A stretch of DNA of 64,000 bases, taken from positions 1 to 64,000 of the forward strand of contig NZ_CP076668.1 of NCBI RefSeq assembly GCF_018968705.1, written 5' to 3'. The notes beneath the pieces were generated by a model. The model did no database searches and was not told where the DNA came from. It saw only the letters and a program-made list of their open reading frames with translations. Below are positions 53,060 to 61,275 of the stretch, one piece after another; within the stretch, counting starts at the first letter, position 1, and the number at the start of each line of letters is the position of its first letter. Source of the stretch: Pseudomonas lijiangensis (GTDB lineage Bacteria; Pseudomonadota; Gammaproteobacteria; Pseudomonadales; Pseudomonadaceae). The translations under genes were made by a program, and so were the position numbers.

Positions 53060-54067
53060 GTGATCGAGTTTCATAACGTCCATAAAACCTATCGGGTTGC
53101 AGGCAAGGATATTCCGGCCCTGCATCCCACCAGCCTGCGTGTCGAAGACGGCCAGGTATACGGCCTGATCGGCCATTCCGGCGCCGGCAAAAGTACTTTG
53201 CTGCGCCTGATCAACCGCCTTGAAACCCCGAGTGGCGGGCAGATAGTGGTCGACGGCGAAGATGTCACGGCACTGGACGCCAACGGCCTTCGGCGTTTCC
53301 GTCAGCAGGTCGGGATGATTTTCCAGCATTTCAACCTGCTGTCCTCCAAGACCGTTGCCGACAACGTGGCCATGCCGCTGACACTGGCGGGCACTATGTC
53401 CCGCGACCAGATCGATCAGCGAGTGGCCGAGCTGCTGGAGCGTGTCGGTCTGTCCGACCATGCCAGAAAGTACCCGGCGCAACTGTCTGGCGGGCAGAAG
53501 CAGCGCGTCGGCATTGCCCGCGCCCTGGCGACCAAGCCCAAGATCCTGCTGTGCGATGAAGCCACCAGCGCCCTGGACCCGCAGACCACTGCGTCGGTGT
53601 TGCAGTTGCTGGCCGAGATCAATCGCGAGTTGAAACTGACCATCGTGCTCATCACCCATGAAATGGACGTGATCCGCCGTGTCTGCGATCAGGTGGCCGT
53701 GATGGACGCCGGTGTGATCGTCGAACAGGGCAATGTGGCCGATGTGTTCCTGCACCCGCAGCATCCGACCACCAAGCGCTTCGTCCAGGAGGATGAGCAG
53801 GTCGACGAGAACGAGCAGCGTGACGACTTTGCCCATGTGCAGGGCCGCATCGTGCGCCTGACCTTCCAGGGCGATGCCACTTACGCGCCGCTGCTGGGCA
53901 CCGTCGCCCGGGAAACCGGCGTGGACTACAGCATCCTGGCGGGCCGTATCGACCGCATCAAGGACACACCTTACGGGCAACTGACGCTGGCCATCACTGG
54001 CGGCGACATGGAGGCCGCCTTCACCCGCTTCACCGCCGCTGACGTTCATATGGAGGTGCTGCGCTGA
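53060..54067 (+). CDS. metN: Methionine ABC transporter ATP-binding protein MetN
   Basis: ATPase of the methionine importer. The 335-residue protein starts at GTG and has Walker [14 protein letters not shown], signature [16 protein letters not shown], Walker [13 protein letters not shown] and the switch [10 protein letters not shown], then a C-terminal NIL regulatory domain (about 255-335) that binds methionine in the family. Its stop overlaps metI by one base. Confidence 0.94.
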   Translation: MIEFHNVHKTYRVAGKDIPALHPTSLRVEDGQVYGLIGHSGAGKSTLLRLINRLETPSGGQIVVDGEDVTALDANGLRRFRQQVGMIFQHFNLLSSKTVADNVAMPLTLAGTMSRDQIDQRVAELLERVGLSDHARKYPAQLSGGQKQRVGIARALATKPKILLCDEATSALDPQTTASVLQLLAEINRELKLTIVLITHEMDVIRRVCDQVAVMDAGVIVEQGNVADVFLHPQHPTTKRFVQEDEQVDENEQRDDFAHVQGRIVRLTFQGDATYAPLLGTVARETGVDYSILAGRIDRIKDTPYGQLTLAITGGDMEAAFTRFTAADVHMEVLR

Positions 54068-54741
54068 TGGACGCTTTCCTGAATCTGTTTTCCAACGTCG
54101 ACTGGTATGAAATCTGGGTCGCCACGGGCGATACCCTGATCATGCTCAGTGTCTCGCTGGGTTTCACCATCCTGTTGGGCCTGCCTCTGGGCGTGCTGAT
54201 GTTCCTGACCTCGCCGCGCCAGTTGCTGGAACACAAGCAGCTGTATGCGACGGTCGGGTTGATCGTCAACATGCTGCGCGCCCTGCCCTTCATCATCCTG
54301 CTGATCGTGATGATGCCGCTGACCGAGATCATCACCGGCACGTCGCTGGGCATTCTCGGTACGCTGCCGCCGCTGATTGCCGGTGCCACGCCGTTCTTTG
54401 CCCGTCTGGTGGAAACCGCCTTGCGTGAAGTGGACAAAGGCATCATCGAAGCGACCCAGGCCATGGGCGCCACGACCCGGCAGATCATCCTCAAGGCGCT
54501 GCTGCCCGAGGCGCGTCCCGGCATTCTGGCTGCCATTACCGTGACTGCCATTGCGCTGGTGTCCTTCACTGCCATGGCGGGTGCCGTGGGTGCTGGCGGG
54601 CTGGGTGACCTGGCGATCCGCTACGGTTATCAGCGCTTCCAGAACGACGTGATGTTCGTGACGGTCGTATTGTTGCTGGTGCTGGTGCAGATTCTGCAAA
54701 CCGTCGGCGACAAGCTGGTCGCGCACTTCACCCATCGTTAA
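54067..54741 (+). CDS. metI: Methionine ABC transporter permease MetI
   Basis: Inner-membrane permease. The 224-residue protein has about five to six spans and the coupling loop IIEATQAMGATTRQIILKALLPEARPGI, typical of MetI. It starts on the metN stop (ATGATGG context) and is followed 54 bases later by metQ. Confidence 0.95.
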   Translation: MDAFLNLFSNVDWYEIWVATGDTLIMLSVSLGFTILLGLPLGVLMFLTSPRQLLEHKQLYATVGLIVNMLRALPFIILLIVMMPLTEIITGTSLGILGTLPPLIAGATPFFARLVETALREVDKGIIEATQAMGATTRQIILKALLPEARPGILAAITVTAIALVSFTAMAGAVGAGGLGDLAIRYGYQRFQNDVMFVTVVLLLVLVQILQTVGDKLVAHFTHR

Positions 54742-54795
54742 CCGAATTTGTTGGTTGGGCCTGCTTGGTGCGGGCCTCATAAAAGGAGCTGTTGC

Positions 54796-55569
54796 ATGAA
54801 AAAACTATTGGCCGTATTTGCCGCCGTTACAGCATTGTCCGCACAGGCCAACGAAACCCTGAGCATCGCCGCGACTGCTGTCCCGCAGGCCGAGATTCTG
54901 GAATTCATCAAGCCAACACTGGCCAAGGAAGGCGTGGACCTGAAAATCAAGGTCTTCACCGACTACATCCAGCCGAACGTGCAGGTTGCCGAAAAGCGCC
55001 TGGACGCCAACTTCTTCCAGCACCAGCCGTACCTGGATGAGTTCAACAAGGGCAAGGGCACCAACCTGGTCACCGTTGCCAAGGTTCACGTAGAGCCCTT
55101 CGGTGCCTACTCGGACAAGTACAAGAAACTGGAAGACCTGCCAAGCGGTGCCACCGTCGCACTGCCAAACGATGCTACCAACGAAGGCCGTGCCTTCCTG
55201 TTGCTGGCCAAGGCTGGTCTGATCACCCTCAAGGACCCGAGCAGCATCCTGGCCACGCCTAAAGACGTTGCCAGCAACCCGAAGAACCTGAAGTTCCGTG
55301 AGCTGGAAGCCGCCACCCTGCCGCGCGTGCTGACCCAGGTGGATCTGGCGCTGATCAACACCAACTATGCGCTGGGTGCCAAGCTCGATCCAACCAAGGA
55401 TGCGCTGGTGATCGAAGGTGCCGAGTCGCCTTACGCCAACATTCTGGTTGCCCGCCCGGACAACAAGGATTCGGACGCCATCAAGAAACTGGCTGCTGCG
55501 CTGAACACCCCGGAAGTGAAAGCGTTCCTCGTCGAGAAGTACAAAGGCGCTGTGGTTCCGGCGTTCTAA
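54796..55569 (+). CDS. metQ: Methionine-binding periplasmic protein MetQ
   Basis: Substrate receptor for the MetNI importer. From ATG 54796 with AAAAGGAG before it, 257 residues: a signal peptide MKKLLAVFAAVTALSAQANE and the NlpA-type fold with LSIAATAVPQAEILEFIKP, VFTDYIQPNVQVAEKRLDANFFQHQPYLDEFN in parts and NDATNEGRAFLLLAKAG. No lipobox cysteine is seen, so it may be soluble rather than lipid-anchored. Confidence 0.94.
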   Translation: MKKLLAVFAAVTALSAQANETLSIAATAVPQAEILEFIKPTLAKEGVDLKIKVFTDYIQPNVQVAEKRLDANFFQHQPYLDEFNKGKGTNLVTVAKVHVEPFGAYSDKYKKLEDLPSGATVALPNDATNEGRAFLLLAKAGLITLKDPSSILATPKDVASNPKNLKFRELEAATLPRVLTQVDLALINTNYALGAKLDPTKDALVIEGAESPYANILVARPDNKDSDAIKKLAAALNTPEVKAFLVEKYKGAVVPAF

Positions 55570-55628
55570 AACCGGAACCCTGTGGGAGATCACCCGCCGC
55601 CCGCCGCGCTGTCGCGCAGCAAACAGGT

Positions 55629-55726
55629 AGGAGCGCGCTTGCCCTGGGCGGCACTCCGACGACCGGCTGCGTAGCAGTCGTAAATTTGCGAGCGCTTCGC
55701 ACTCGGTCGCGGGCAAGCGCGCTCCT
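55629..55726. repeat. Large REP/BIME element left of the insertion sequence
   Basis: AGGAGCGCGCTTGCCC (55629-55644) and GGGCAAGCGCGCTCCT (55711-55726) are exact inverted repeats. The interior carries CGACTGCTACGCAGCCGG on the minus strand and GCGAGCGCTTCGCACTCG, also partly palindromic. It is a different REP class from the GTGGGAGGC type. Confidence 0.85.
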
Positions 55727-55734
55727 TGTATGGC

Positions 55735-55968
55735 AACTATCGACATTTCTGGTGTCGATAGTTCTCGACTGATCATCGAGGGAGGGCCAAGAAGCTGTCG
55801 CGCTCCTAAGGCCCAGAGCCTGCAATACGTAGATTGAGCTCTGGCCCTCCACCCTCACTCAGCAAGTCCGAACGGTATCTGGTGCCCGTCAGTGACGTGA
55901 GCACGTATTGAATTGCAAGGCTGGACAGAGTGCAGCTCGATCATCACCCAACTGATCAAGGAGCCCAT
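55735..55968 (+). ncRNA. Candidate bridge RNA / structured leader of the IS110 element
   Basis: IS110 elements that keep their long non-coding part upstream of the transposase encode a bridge RNA there. This region folds well on paper: AACTATCGACA / TGTCGATAGTT (55735-55745 with 55753-55763), GGAGGGCCA / TGGCCCTCC (55781-55789 with 55842-55850), and an alternative inner CCAGAGC / GCTCTGG (55813-55819 with 55838-55844) sharing three bases with the outer stem. Ends and function are inferred. Confidence 0.5.
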
Positions 55969-57009
55969 ATGCCTGTAGCTGTCGGCGTCGATTGCGCTAA
56001 GAAAACCTTTGATATCGCTCTGCTCCAGGGCAACCAAAAATTTCGTACCAAAGCCAAGCTGGCCAATACGGAGGCTGGTTTCAATCAGTTCGAGCAGTGG
56101 CTGGAAACGCATGCAGAGAAAGCCTGCTGGGTCGTCATGGAAGCAACGGGCATCTACTACGAAGCCTTGGCTGAATTTCTCTACGCCAGAGGATTCAAGG
56201 TCGCAGTGCTCAATCCAGCCATCATTCATGCCTATGGCAAAGAGGATCTGCGGCGAGTCAAGACGGACAAGGCAGACGCCAAGCTCATTGCCCGGTACGG
56301 TTCTGAGCGAACTCACAAACTGCGAGAGTGGACACCGGAACCTCCGTCACAGCGGCGTTTACGGGCGCTGGTACGCCGACTGGAGGACTTGCAGGAAATG
56401 CGGCAGATGGAAGCCAATCGCCTGGAAGTTTGCGACGTCAGCGTTCAGCACTCCATACGGTCGCTCATCGACTCCCTTGACGAGCAGATCGAACACACCA
56501 GAAAAAAGATTCGTCAGCACATTGATGACGATCCCGATCTGCGCGGCAAGCGTGATTTGATCGTATCAATCGACGGTCTGGGTGACACAAGTGCGGCCTC
56601 TCTGCTGGCAGAGCTTGGGGATCCACTTAAGTACAAAGGGGCTCGTGCCATTGTGGCATTTGCCGGCCTTAACCCGGTACCTGACCAATCAGGTGAATAC
56701 ACAGGGCCGACGCCCATCTCCAAAACCGGGTCCGCCAGACTGCGTAAAAGCCTGTATATGCCCGGCATTGTGGCCTCCCGCCATAACGCCGTGATTAAGG
56801 CTCAAAGCGATAGGCTCAAGGCGCGAGGCAAAGCGCCCCAACAGATCATCTGCGCAGCCATGCGTAAGCTCTTGCACCTGGTGTATGGCGTGATCAAGTC
56901 AGGCAAGCCATACGATCCTAAATATGCGATGGCTGTGTAAAAGACGCCCCTTACATCCGGTATTGCAAGGGGCTGATCAAGACGGTATCTACATTAACCT
57001 TGCAATTCA
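55909..57009 (+). mobile_element. IS110-family insertion sequence (minimum extent)
   Basis: A 12-base perfect inverted repeat, TGAATTGCAAGG at 55909-55920 and CCTTGCAATTCA at 56998-57009, flanks the transposase gene. Subterminal repeats of this kind are known in the IS1111 branch, yet the long non-coding part here is upstream, as in the IS110 branch. The true ends may be further out, up to the flanking REP elements (55726 and 57031). A hairpin GCCCCTT / AAGGGGC follows the gene (56946-56952 and 56967-56973). Confidence 0.6.
55969..56940 (+). CDS. IS110-family transposase (DEDD type)
   Basis: RuvC-like recombinase of an IS110-family insertion sequence. From ATG 55969, with AAGGAG 5 bases before it, 323 residues: DEDD catalytic residues D8 (GVDCAKKTFDIAL), E58 (VVMEATGIYYE), D100 and D103 (KTDKADAKLIA), then a coiled-coil middle part and a C-terminal Tnp domain with FAGLNPVPDQSGEYTGP holding the conserved serine. 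The reading frame is complete, so it may be active. A start at 55930 is possible but less supported. Confidence 0.92.
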   Translation: MPVAVGVDCAKKTFDIALLQGNQKFRTKAKLANTEAGFNQFEQWLETHAEKACWVVMEATGIYYEALAEFLYARGFKVAVLNPAIIHAYGKEDLRRVKTDKADAKLIARYGSERTHKLREWTPEPPSQRRLRALVRRLEDLQEMRQMEANRLEVCDVSVQHSIRSLIDSLDEQIEHTRKKIRQHIDDDPDLRGKRDLIVSIDGLGDTSAASLLAELGDPLKYKGARAIVAFAGLNPVPDQSGEYTGPTPISKTGSARLRKSLYMPGIVASRHNAVIKAQSDRLKARGKAPQQIICAAMRKLLHLVYGVIKSGKPYDPKYAMAV

Positions 57010-57030
57010 TGATGTTGCGTTATGTTTGAT

Positions 57031-57076
57031 GAGAGGCAGCTTGCTGGCGACTCTTCGCCAGCAAGCTGCCTCCCAC
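57031..57076. repeat. REP palindrome right of the insertion sequence
   Basis: GAGAGGCAGCTTGCTGGCGA (57031-57050) pairs with TCGCCAGCAAGCTGCCTCCC with one mismatch, four-base centre. It has the same core as the elements at 17489 and 46570 and lies between the IS element and the convergent SCO gene. Confidence 0.88.
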
Positions 57077-57099
57077 AAATTCCACCTCAAAGGGTGGGG

Positions 57100-57732
57100 T
57101 TAGTGTCGCTGCAACAACCCTGGCAATTGCACCACCAGCTTCTGGCTGCTCAACGGTGCACGAATGAACCCGCGCTGAGTGCCGTCCGGCCCCAGCAGTG
57201 CCAGGTTCCCGCTGTGGTCGACGGTGTAGTTCGGCTTGCTGGTATCGGCAGGGATGAACGGGATGCTCACTGCATTGGCCAGTTTCTGAAGATCCGCCAT
57301 CGAGGCGGTCAGCCCGACGAATTCCTTGTCGAAATAACCCAGGTATTGCTTTAGCTGCTGCGGCGTGTCGCGGTTCGGGTCAACGCTGATCAGCACCACG
57401 CGCAAGTTGCCGACCACGTCCTTGGGTAGCTCGCTCTTGATCTGACGGATCTGCGCCAGAGTGGTCGGGCAGATGTCCGGGCAGAAGGTGTAGCCGAAGA
57501 ACAGCACCGTCCATTTGTCCTTCAACTGGTTGATGGCAACGGGCTCACCGTTCTGGTCGATCATCTTCAGGTCGGGCAGGTTACGGCTTTGCGGCAGCAG
57601 GATGATGCCCGCATCGATCAGCGCTGTCTGATCGCCCGCTCCTTTGCCCGACAGCACGCGGTTGAAGGTCAGGCCCAGGATCAAGGCCACGATGGCGACA
57701 AGGATGAATACGGTTTTCTGGGTTCGAGTCAT
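57100..57732 (-). CDS. SCO1/SenC-family copper chaperone
   Basis: Copper delivery or redox factor for the CuA centre of cytochrome c oxidase. From ATG 57732 it has 210 residues: one N-terminal membrane span (VFILVAIVALILGLTF), the copper motif FCPDICPTTLAQI, SVDPNRDTP and a late His in YTVDHSGNLAL. Its start overlaps the ctaB stop by 4 bases, last gene of the oxidase assembly unit. Confidence 0.93.
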   Translation of the reverse strand: MTRTQKTVFILVAIVALILGLTFNRVLSGKGAGDQTALIDAGIILLPQSRNLPDLKMIDQNGEPVAINQLKDKWTVLFFGYTFCPDICPTTLAQIRQIKSELPKDVVGNLRVVLISVDPNRDTPQQLKQYLGYFDKEFVGLTASMADLQKLANAVSIPFIPADTSKPNYTVDHSGNLALLGPDGTQRGFIRAPLSSQKLVVQLPGLLQRH

Positions 57733-58622
57733 GGTTTCAACAGTAGGTAGTGATCTGCGAGCAGGGCAACGAACAGCAGGAACAAGTAATGGACAGAGTA
57801 CTTGAAGGTGCCGATTGCCGCGTGCGGTCGAGTGCCACGGTACAGCACACGGCTCCAGTGCAGGAAGCGCAAACCCAGCAGTGATGCACAAATCAGATAC
57901 GCCGGGCCGCTCATGTGAATCGCATAGGGCAGCAGACTGACCGCGAACAGGATGCAGGTGTACAGCACGATATGCACTTTGGTGTAGTGCTCGCCATGGG
58001 TGATCGGCAGCATCGGGATACTCGCCCTGGCATATTCGGCCTTGCGATGGATGGCCAGCGCCCAGAAGTGTGGCGGGGTCCAGGCGAAGATGATCAGCAC
58101 CAGCAACAGAGGCTCGGCACTCACCTGTCCGGTCACGGCCACCCAGCCCAGCAAGGGCGGCGAAGCGCCGGCCAGCCCGCCGATGACGATGTTCTGCGGC
58201 GTGGCCCGTTTCAGAAAGCCGGTGTAAATCACGGCGTAGCCCATCAGCGACGCCAGGGTCAGCCAGGCGGTCAGCGGATTGGTGAATGCCAGCAGCAGAA
58301 ACTGCCCGAGCAGTGTCAGCAGCAAGGCCAGAACCAGGGCGTTTTCCGGCGCAATCCGTCCCTGGGCAATCGGTCGGTTATGAGTGCGAGCCATCAGCGC
58401 ATCGATATGCCGGTCCACCACATGGTTGATAACGGCGGCACTCCCCGCGCACAACCCGATGCCCAGATTGCCGAACACCAGAATCGTCCAGGGCACGCTG
58501 TTGTGGCTGGACAGCAGCATGCCGACCAGCGAGGTCATCAACATCAGCGTCACGACTTTGGGTTTGGTCAGCTCCAGGTAATCACGCCATAGCGCCTGAC
58601 GTTCCTGACTCAATACACTCAT
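57729..58622 (-). CDS. ctaB: Haem o synthase (protohaem IX farnesyltransferase)
   Basis: Attaches farnesyl to haem b to make haem o. From ATG 58622 (MSVLSQERQALWRDYLELTKPKV) it has 297 residues with about nine spans and the prenyltransferase motif NHVVDRHIDALMARTHNRP. Also called cyoE. Four-base overlaps with ctaA upstream and the SCO gene downstream show tight coupling. Confidence 0.95.
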   Translation of the reverse strand: MSVLSQERQALWRDYLELTKPKVVTLMLMTSLVGMLLSSHNSVPWTILVFGNLGIGLCAGSAAVINHVVDRHIDALMARTHNRPIAQGRIAPENALVLALLLTLLGQFLLLAFTNPLTAWLTLASLMGYAVIYTGFLKRATPQNIVIGGLAGASPPLLGWVAVTGQVSAEPLLLVLIIFAWTPPHFWALAIHRKAEYARASIPMLPITHGEHYTKVHIVLYTCILFAVSLLPYAIHMSGPAYLICASLLGLRFLHWSRVLYRGTRPHAAIGTFKYSVHYLFLLFVALLADHYLLLKP

Positions 58623-59686
58623 GGCAGTGTGTCCTTCTTCGCCGACAGCACATTGGCCCATGAGGCCGCCAGACGGGCTCGCTCAGGGTTGCGCCGTTCG
58701 CTGCCGAGGGCTGCACGTGTACGAAAATTGATCAGTGTCAGGGTCAGCAGCAAACCCGCGCCTCCCGCGTTGTGAGCCATCGCAACGGGCAGGTGCAGGT
58801 TCAGCAGCACATTGCCGAACCCCAGGCCGATCTGTATCCCGAGGGTCAGCACCAGCAGTTTTGCCAGCCCCTTGAGCCCGGCGCGTTTGAGCTGCCAGGC
58901 CAGGGTCAGCAGTGCGCAGGTCACCAGCAGTGCGCCGAAGCGATGGGTCAGATGAATTGCGGTGCGCGCTTCGTTGTCGAGTTTGCCGCCCAGATAATCG
59001 GGGCCGATGTGCTGGGTCAGGTGGAAACCGTTGGCGAAGTCCGTTTCCGGCCACCATTGCCCTTGGCAGGTGGGCAGGTCGGTGCAGGCCAGCGCTGCAT
59101 AATTGGCACTGACCCAGCCGCCCAGGGCGATCTGTAGCGTGACCAGCCCCAGCCCCAGCGCCGCCAGGCGTTTCAGGCGCGTGGGCACGTGTGGCAATGG
59201 CGCGAAGGCACCACTCAGGCGCAGTGTCAGCAGGAACAGCAGACTCAAGGTGGCCACGCCTCCCAGCAGATGCGCCGTGACCACTTGCGGCCAGAGTTTG
59301 AGGGTCACGGTCCACATGCCGAAAGCCGCCTGAACAAAGACCACGGCCACCAGCAGCAAAGGCAGTTTCAGCGGTTGCCCGGCCAGATGGCGACGCTGCC
59401 AGGCTTTTATGGCCAGCCACAGAATCGTCAGGGTCAGCCCGCCCGCGAAATAGCGATGCGTCATCTCGCTCCAGCCTTTTCCTGCATGCACCGGAGCGTC
59501 TGGAAAGTGCAGTTGCGCATGAGCCAGTTGCCGCTCGGTGGCGGGCACGCCGATGAATCCGTAACAGCCCGGCCAGTCAGGACAACCCAGGCCGGCATGG
59601 GTGAGCCGTGTATAAGCACCGAGTAGCACCACGAACAACGCCAGCAGCGTGGCAAGCAAGGCGATACGAAATCCGGGTCGGGTCAT
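58619..59686 (-). CDS. ctaA: Haem A synthase (CtaA/COX15)
   Basis: Oxidises haem o to haem a. The 355-residue protein has about eight spans arranged in two halves, with histidines in YTRLTHAGLGCPDWPGCYGF, EMTHRYFAGG, AHLLGGVATL and IHLTHRFGALLV consistent with the haem ligands, and cysteines C-D-L-P-T-C in the second half. Overlaps ctaB by 4 bases and follows the thioredoxin-fold gene by 12. Confidence 0.95.
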   Translation of the reverse strand: MTRPGFRIALLATLLALFVVLLGAYTRLTHAGLGCPDWPGCYGFIGVPATERQLAHAQLHFPDAPVHAGKGWSEMTHRYFAGGLTLTILWLAIKAWQRRHLAGQPLKLPLLLVAVVFVQAAFGMWTVTLKLWPQVVTAHLLGGVATLSLLFLLTLRLSGAFAPLPHVPTRLKRLAALGLGLVTLQIALGGWVSANYAALACTDLPTCQGQWWPETDFANGFHLTQHIGPDYLGGKLDNEARTAIHLTHRFGALLVTCALLTLAWQLKRAGLKGLAKLLVLTLGIQIGLGFGNVLLNLHLPVAMAHNAGGAGLLLTLTLINFRTRAALGSERRNPERARLAASWANVLSAKKDTLP

Positions 59687-59698
59687 GACGACCTCCCT

Positions 59699-60268
59699 TT
59701 ATCCGATGTTCGACAGTTTCAGGAGTTGGCGCAGGTCGATCAGCAGGTCCTTGCCGTTGACCCTGGCGTCATAGCGCAGCACAAGGTTGCCGTGTGGGTC
59801 GACGATCCACAGCTGCGGCGCATCGTCGGGCGCCAGTTTCCGGTAGCGGACAACATCCAGCGGATAGCGCTGCAGTTGTGGATAGTCCAGGCGAAGCGTC
59901 TCGGCATACTCGTCACTGAGCGGTGCATTCGTGGCCAGGGCATGGCTGGCCCGTGTGGCATCGCGACCCAGGCCGATCTGGATCTGCCGCGCCAGATACA
60001 CCAGTTGCTGGCAGTCGGCATTGCACTGCCCCGGCGCGCTGACCAGCAATTGCCAGCGCGGCTCATCGGCCTGGACACCCAGATCGGTGCGGCTCAGGCC
60101 GTTGCCGATCAACTGGCCGTGATAACTGCGACTGTCCGGCACCCAGAAGTTGAAGCGGTACATGCTGGTGGCCAGAATCATGGGGCCGACAGCCACCAGC
60201 ACCAGGACCAGCAGTTGCAGACGTCCTCGTCTTCGCTTGCGAGAGTCAGGTGCGCCGACGGGGTTCAT
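59699..60268 (-). CDS. Cytochrome oxidase-associated membrane protein, thioredoxin-like
   Basis: The 189-residue protein (from ATG 60268; ATG 60280 is equally supported by a ribosome site) has a basic start, one membrane span LQLLVLVLVAVGPMILATSMY and a periplasmic part with a CNADC cysteine pair near 85-89 and a thioredoxin-like end LWIVDPHGNLVLRYD. Homologues sit at the same place in Pseudomonas oxidase operons. An assembly role is inferred from position. Its start overlaps the SURF1 3' end. Confidence 0.8.
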   Translation of the reverse strand: MNPVGAPDSRKRRRGRLQLLVLVLVAVGPMILATSMYRFNFWVPDSRSYHGQLIGNGLSRTDLGVQADEPRWQLLVSAPGQCNADCQQLVYLARQIQIGLGRDATRASHALATNAPLSDEYAETLRLDYPQLQRYPLDVVRYRKLAPDDAPQLWIVDPHGNLVLRYDARVNGKDLLIDLRQLLKLSNIG

Positions 60269-60992
60269 GGTTGCTCCCATGGGGCTCTTCCTCCGTTTTC
60301 CTGTTGCGCCAGCCCCAATACAGACTCAGACCGAGCAAGGCCGTGGCCAGGGCAAACCACTGCACGGCATAGCCCACATGTTTTTGCGGATCGATCGCCA
60401 CCACCGGCCAGTCAACGCGATACGCCGCACTGCCCGGCTCAAGCCGCAATTCGTTTGGATAGCCCCGGCGATCCAGCGCAGCCCAGAGTGTTTGTGGCGT
60501 GACGGCGGTCACCAGTTTCGGCCACGAATCGCTCAGCGCATCGGCTTGCAGATGAAAGCTTTCGCCCAGAGGGACATGGACCCAGGCCGTCAGATCCTGC
60601 GGCTGGCTGGGGGTGGTGAATGCTGGCGGCATGCGCCGGTCCGGCCAGGGCAGCCAGCCACGATTTATCCACAGCCATAACCCGCTGGGCTGGTCCTGGA
60701 AGGGCTGGAGCAATTCGACACCGGCCTTGCCGTCACGGGTGCTGTTATCGAGCAGCAGGCTGTGGGCTGCATCGAAACGTCCCTGCAAGTGCACGCGCCT
60801 GTAGGCGGGGTCTTCGGCATCCAGCAGGCGGGCGATATCGACGGGTTCGGCCGCCTGGCGTTCGGCGTGATGAGCGAGAATCACGCGCTTCTCTTCGGCC
60901 CGGTTCAATTGCCAGAAACCGAGCATGAGCAGCAGCGGCAGCACCGCCAGAATCAGCAGCACAGGTCCCGAACGCCGGATCAAGCGGTTCAT
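60246..60992 (-). CDS. SURF1-family cytochrome oxidase assembly protein
   Basis: Haem a insertion factor. From ATG 60992 it has 248 residues with two membrane spans, one N-terminal (VLLILAVLPLLLMLGFWQL) and one C-terminal (YAVQWFALATALLGLSLYWGW), and the SURF1 patterns FWQLNRAEEKR, RRVHLQGRFD, WLWINRGWLP and HVGYAVQWF. It overlaps the following gene, consistent with one operon. Confidence 0.93.
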   Translation of the reverse strand: MNRLIRRSGPVLLILAVLPLLLMLGFWQLNRAEEKRVILAHHAERQAAEPVDIARLLDAEDPAYRRVHLQGRFDAAHSLLLDNSTRDGKAGVELLQPFQDQPSGLWLWINRGWLPWPDRRMPPAFTTPSQPQDLTAWVHVPLGESFHLQADALSDSWPKLVTAVTPQTLWAALDRRGYPNELRLEPGSAAYRVDWPVVAIDPQKHVGYAVQWFALATALLGLSLYWGWRNRKTEEEPHGSNHEPRRRT

Positions 60993-61066
60993 CCCGTCGC
61001 CCGTTCCGGCATCAGGGCCGTGCCTATACTCCATTGCATCATGGCGATTGCTCCTGGAGTTTTCTC

Positions 61067-61270
61067 ATGCTCAAAGCAGCGATTGTTCTTATGTTGGCGG
61101 CCACCATCACCTGCCTGTTCAGTGGCCTGTTCTTTCTGATCAAGGACGACAACCAGTCGACCCGGCTGCTCAAGGTCCTGGCCCTGCGGGTCATTCTCGC
61201 CGCTCTCACCCTGGCGCTGATCACCTGGGGTTTCTACAGCGGTCAGCTGGTGTCACATGTGAGCTGGTAA
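61067..61270 (+). CDS. DUF2909 twin-transmembrane small protein
   Basis: A 67-residue protein with two hydrophobic spans (MLKAAIVLMLAATITCLFSGLFFLI and LKVLALRVILAALTLALITWGFY) joined by a charged KDDNQSTR loop. It is on the plus strand within the minus-strand oxidase cluster, ending 5 bases from the ctaE stop. Such a gene is regularly found between SURF1 and oxidase subunit III; function unknown. Confidence 0.9.
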   Translation: MLKAAIVLMLAATITCLFSGLFFLIKDDNQSTRLLKVLALRVILAALTLALITWGFYSGQLVSHVSW

Positions 61271-61275
61271 CGGCC

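Larger units (their letters stand above)
55570..55968. other. Intergenic region: REP elements and IS110 leader
   Basis: Between metQ and the transposase this 399-base stretch is made of a partial REP (TGTGGGAGATCACC, 55581-55594), a large BIME (55629-55726) and the structured leader of the IS110 element (about 55735-55968). No gene is seen. Confidence 0.7.

Noticed and set aside
60665..60673. Perfect DnaA box inside the SURF1 gene as a regulatory site
   Set aside because: It is isolated, fully coding and far from the origin cluster, so I count it only in the enrichment statistic.
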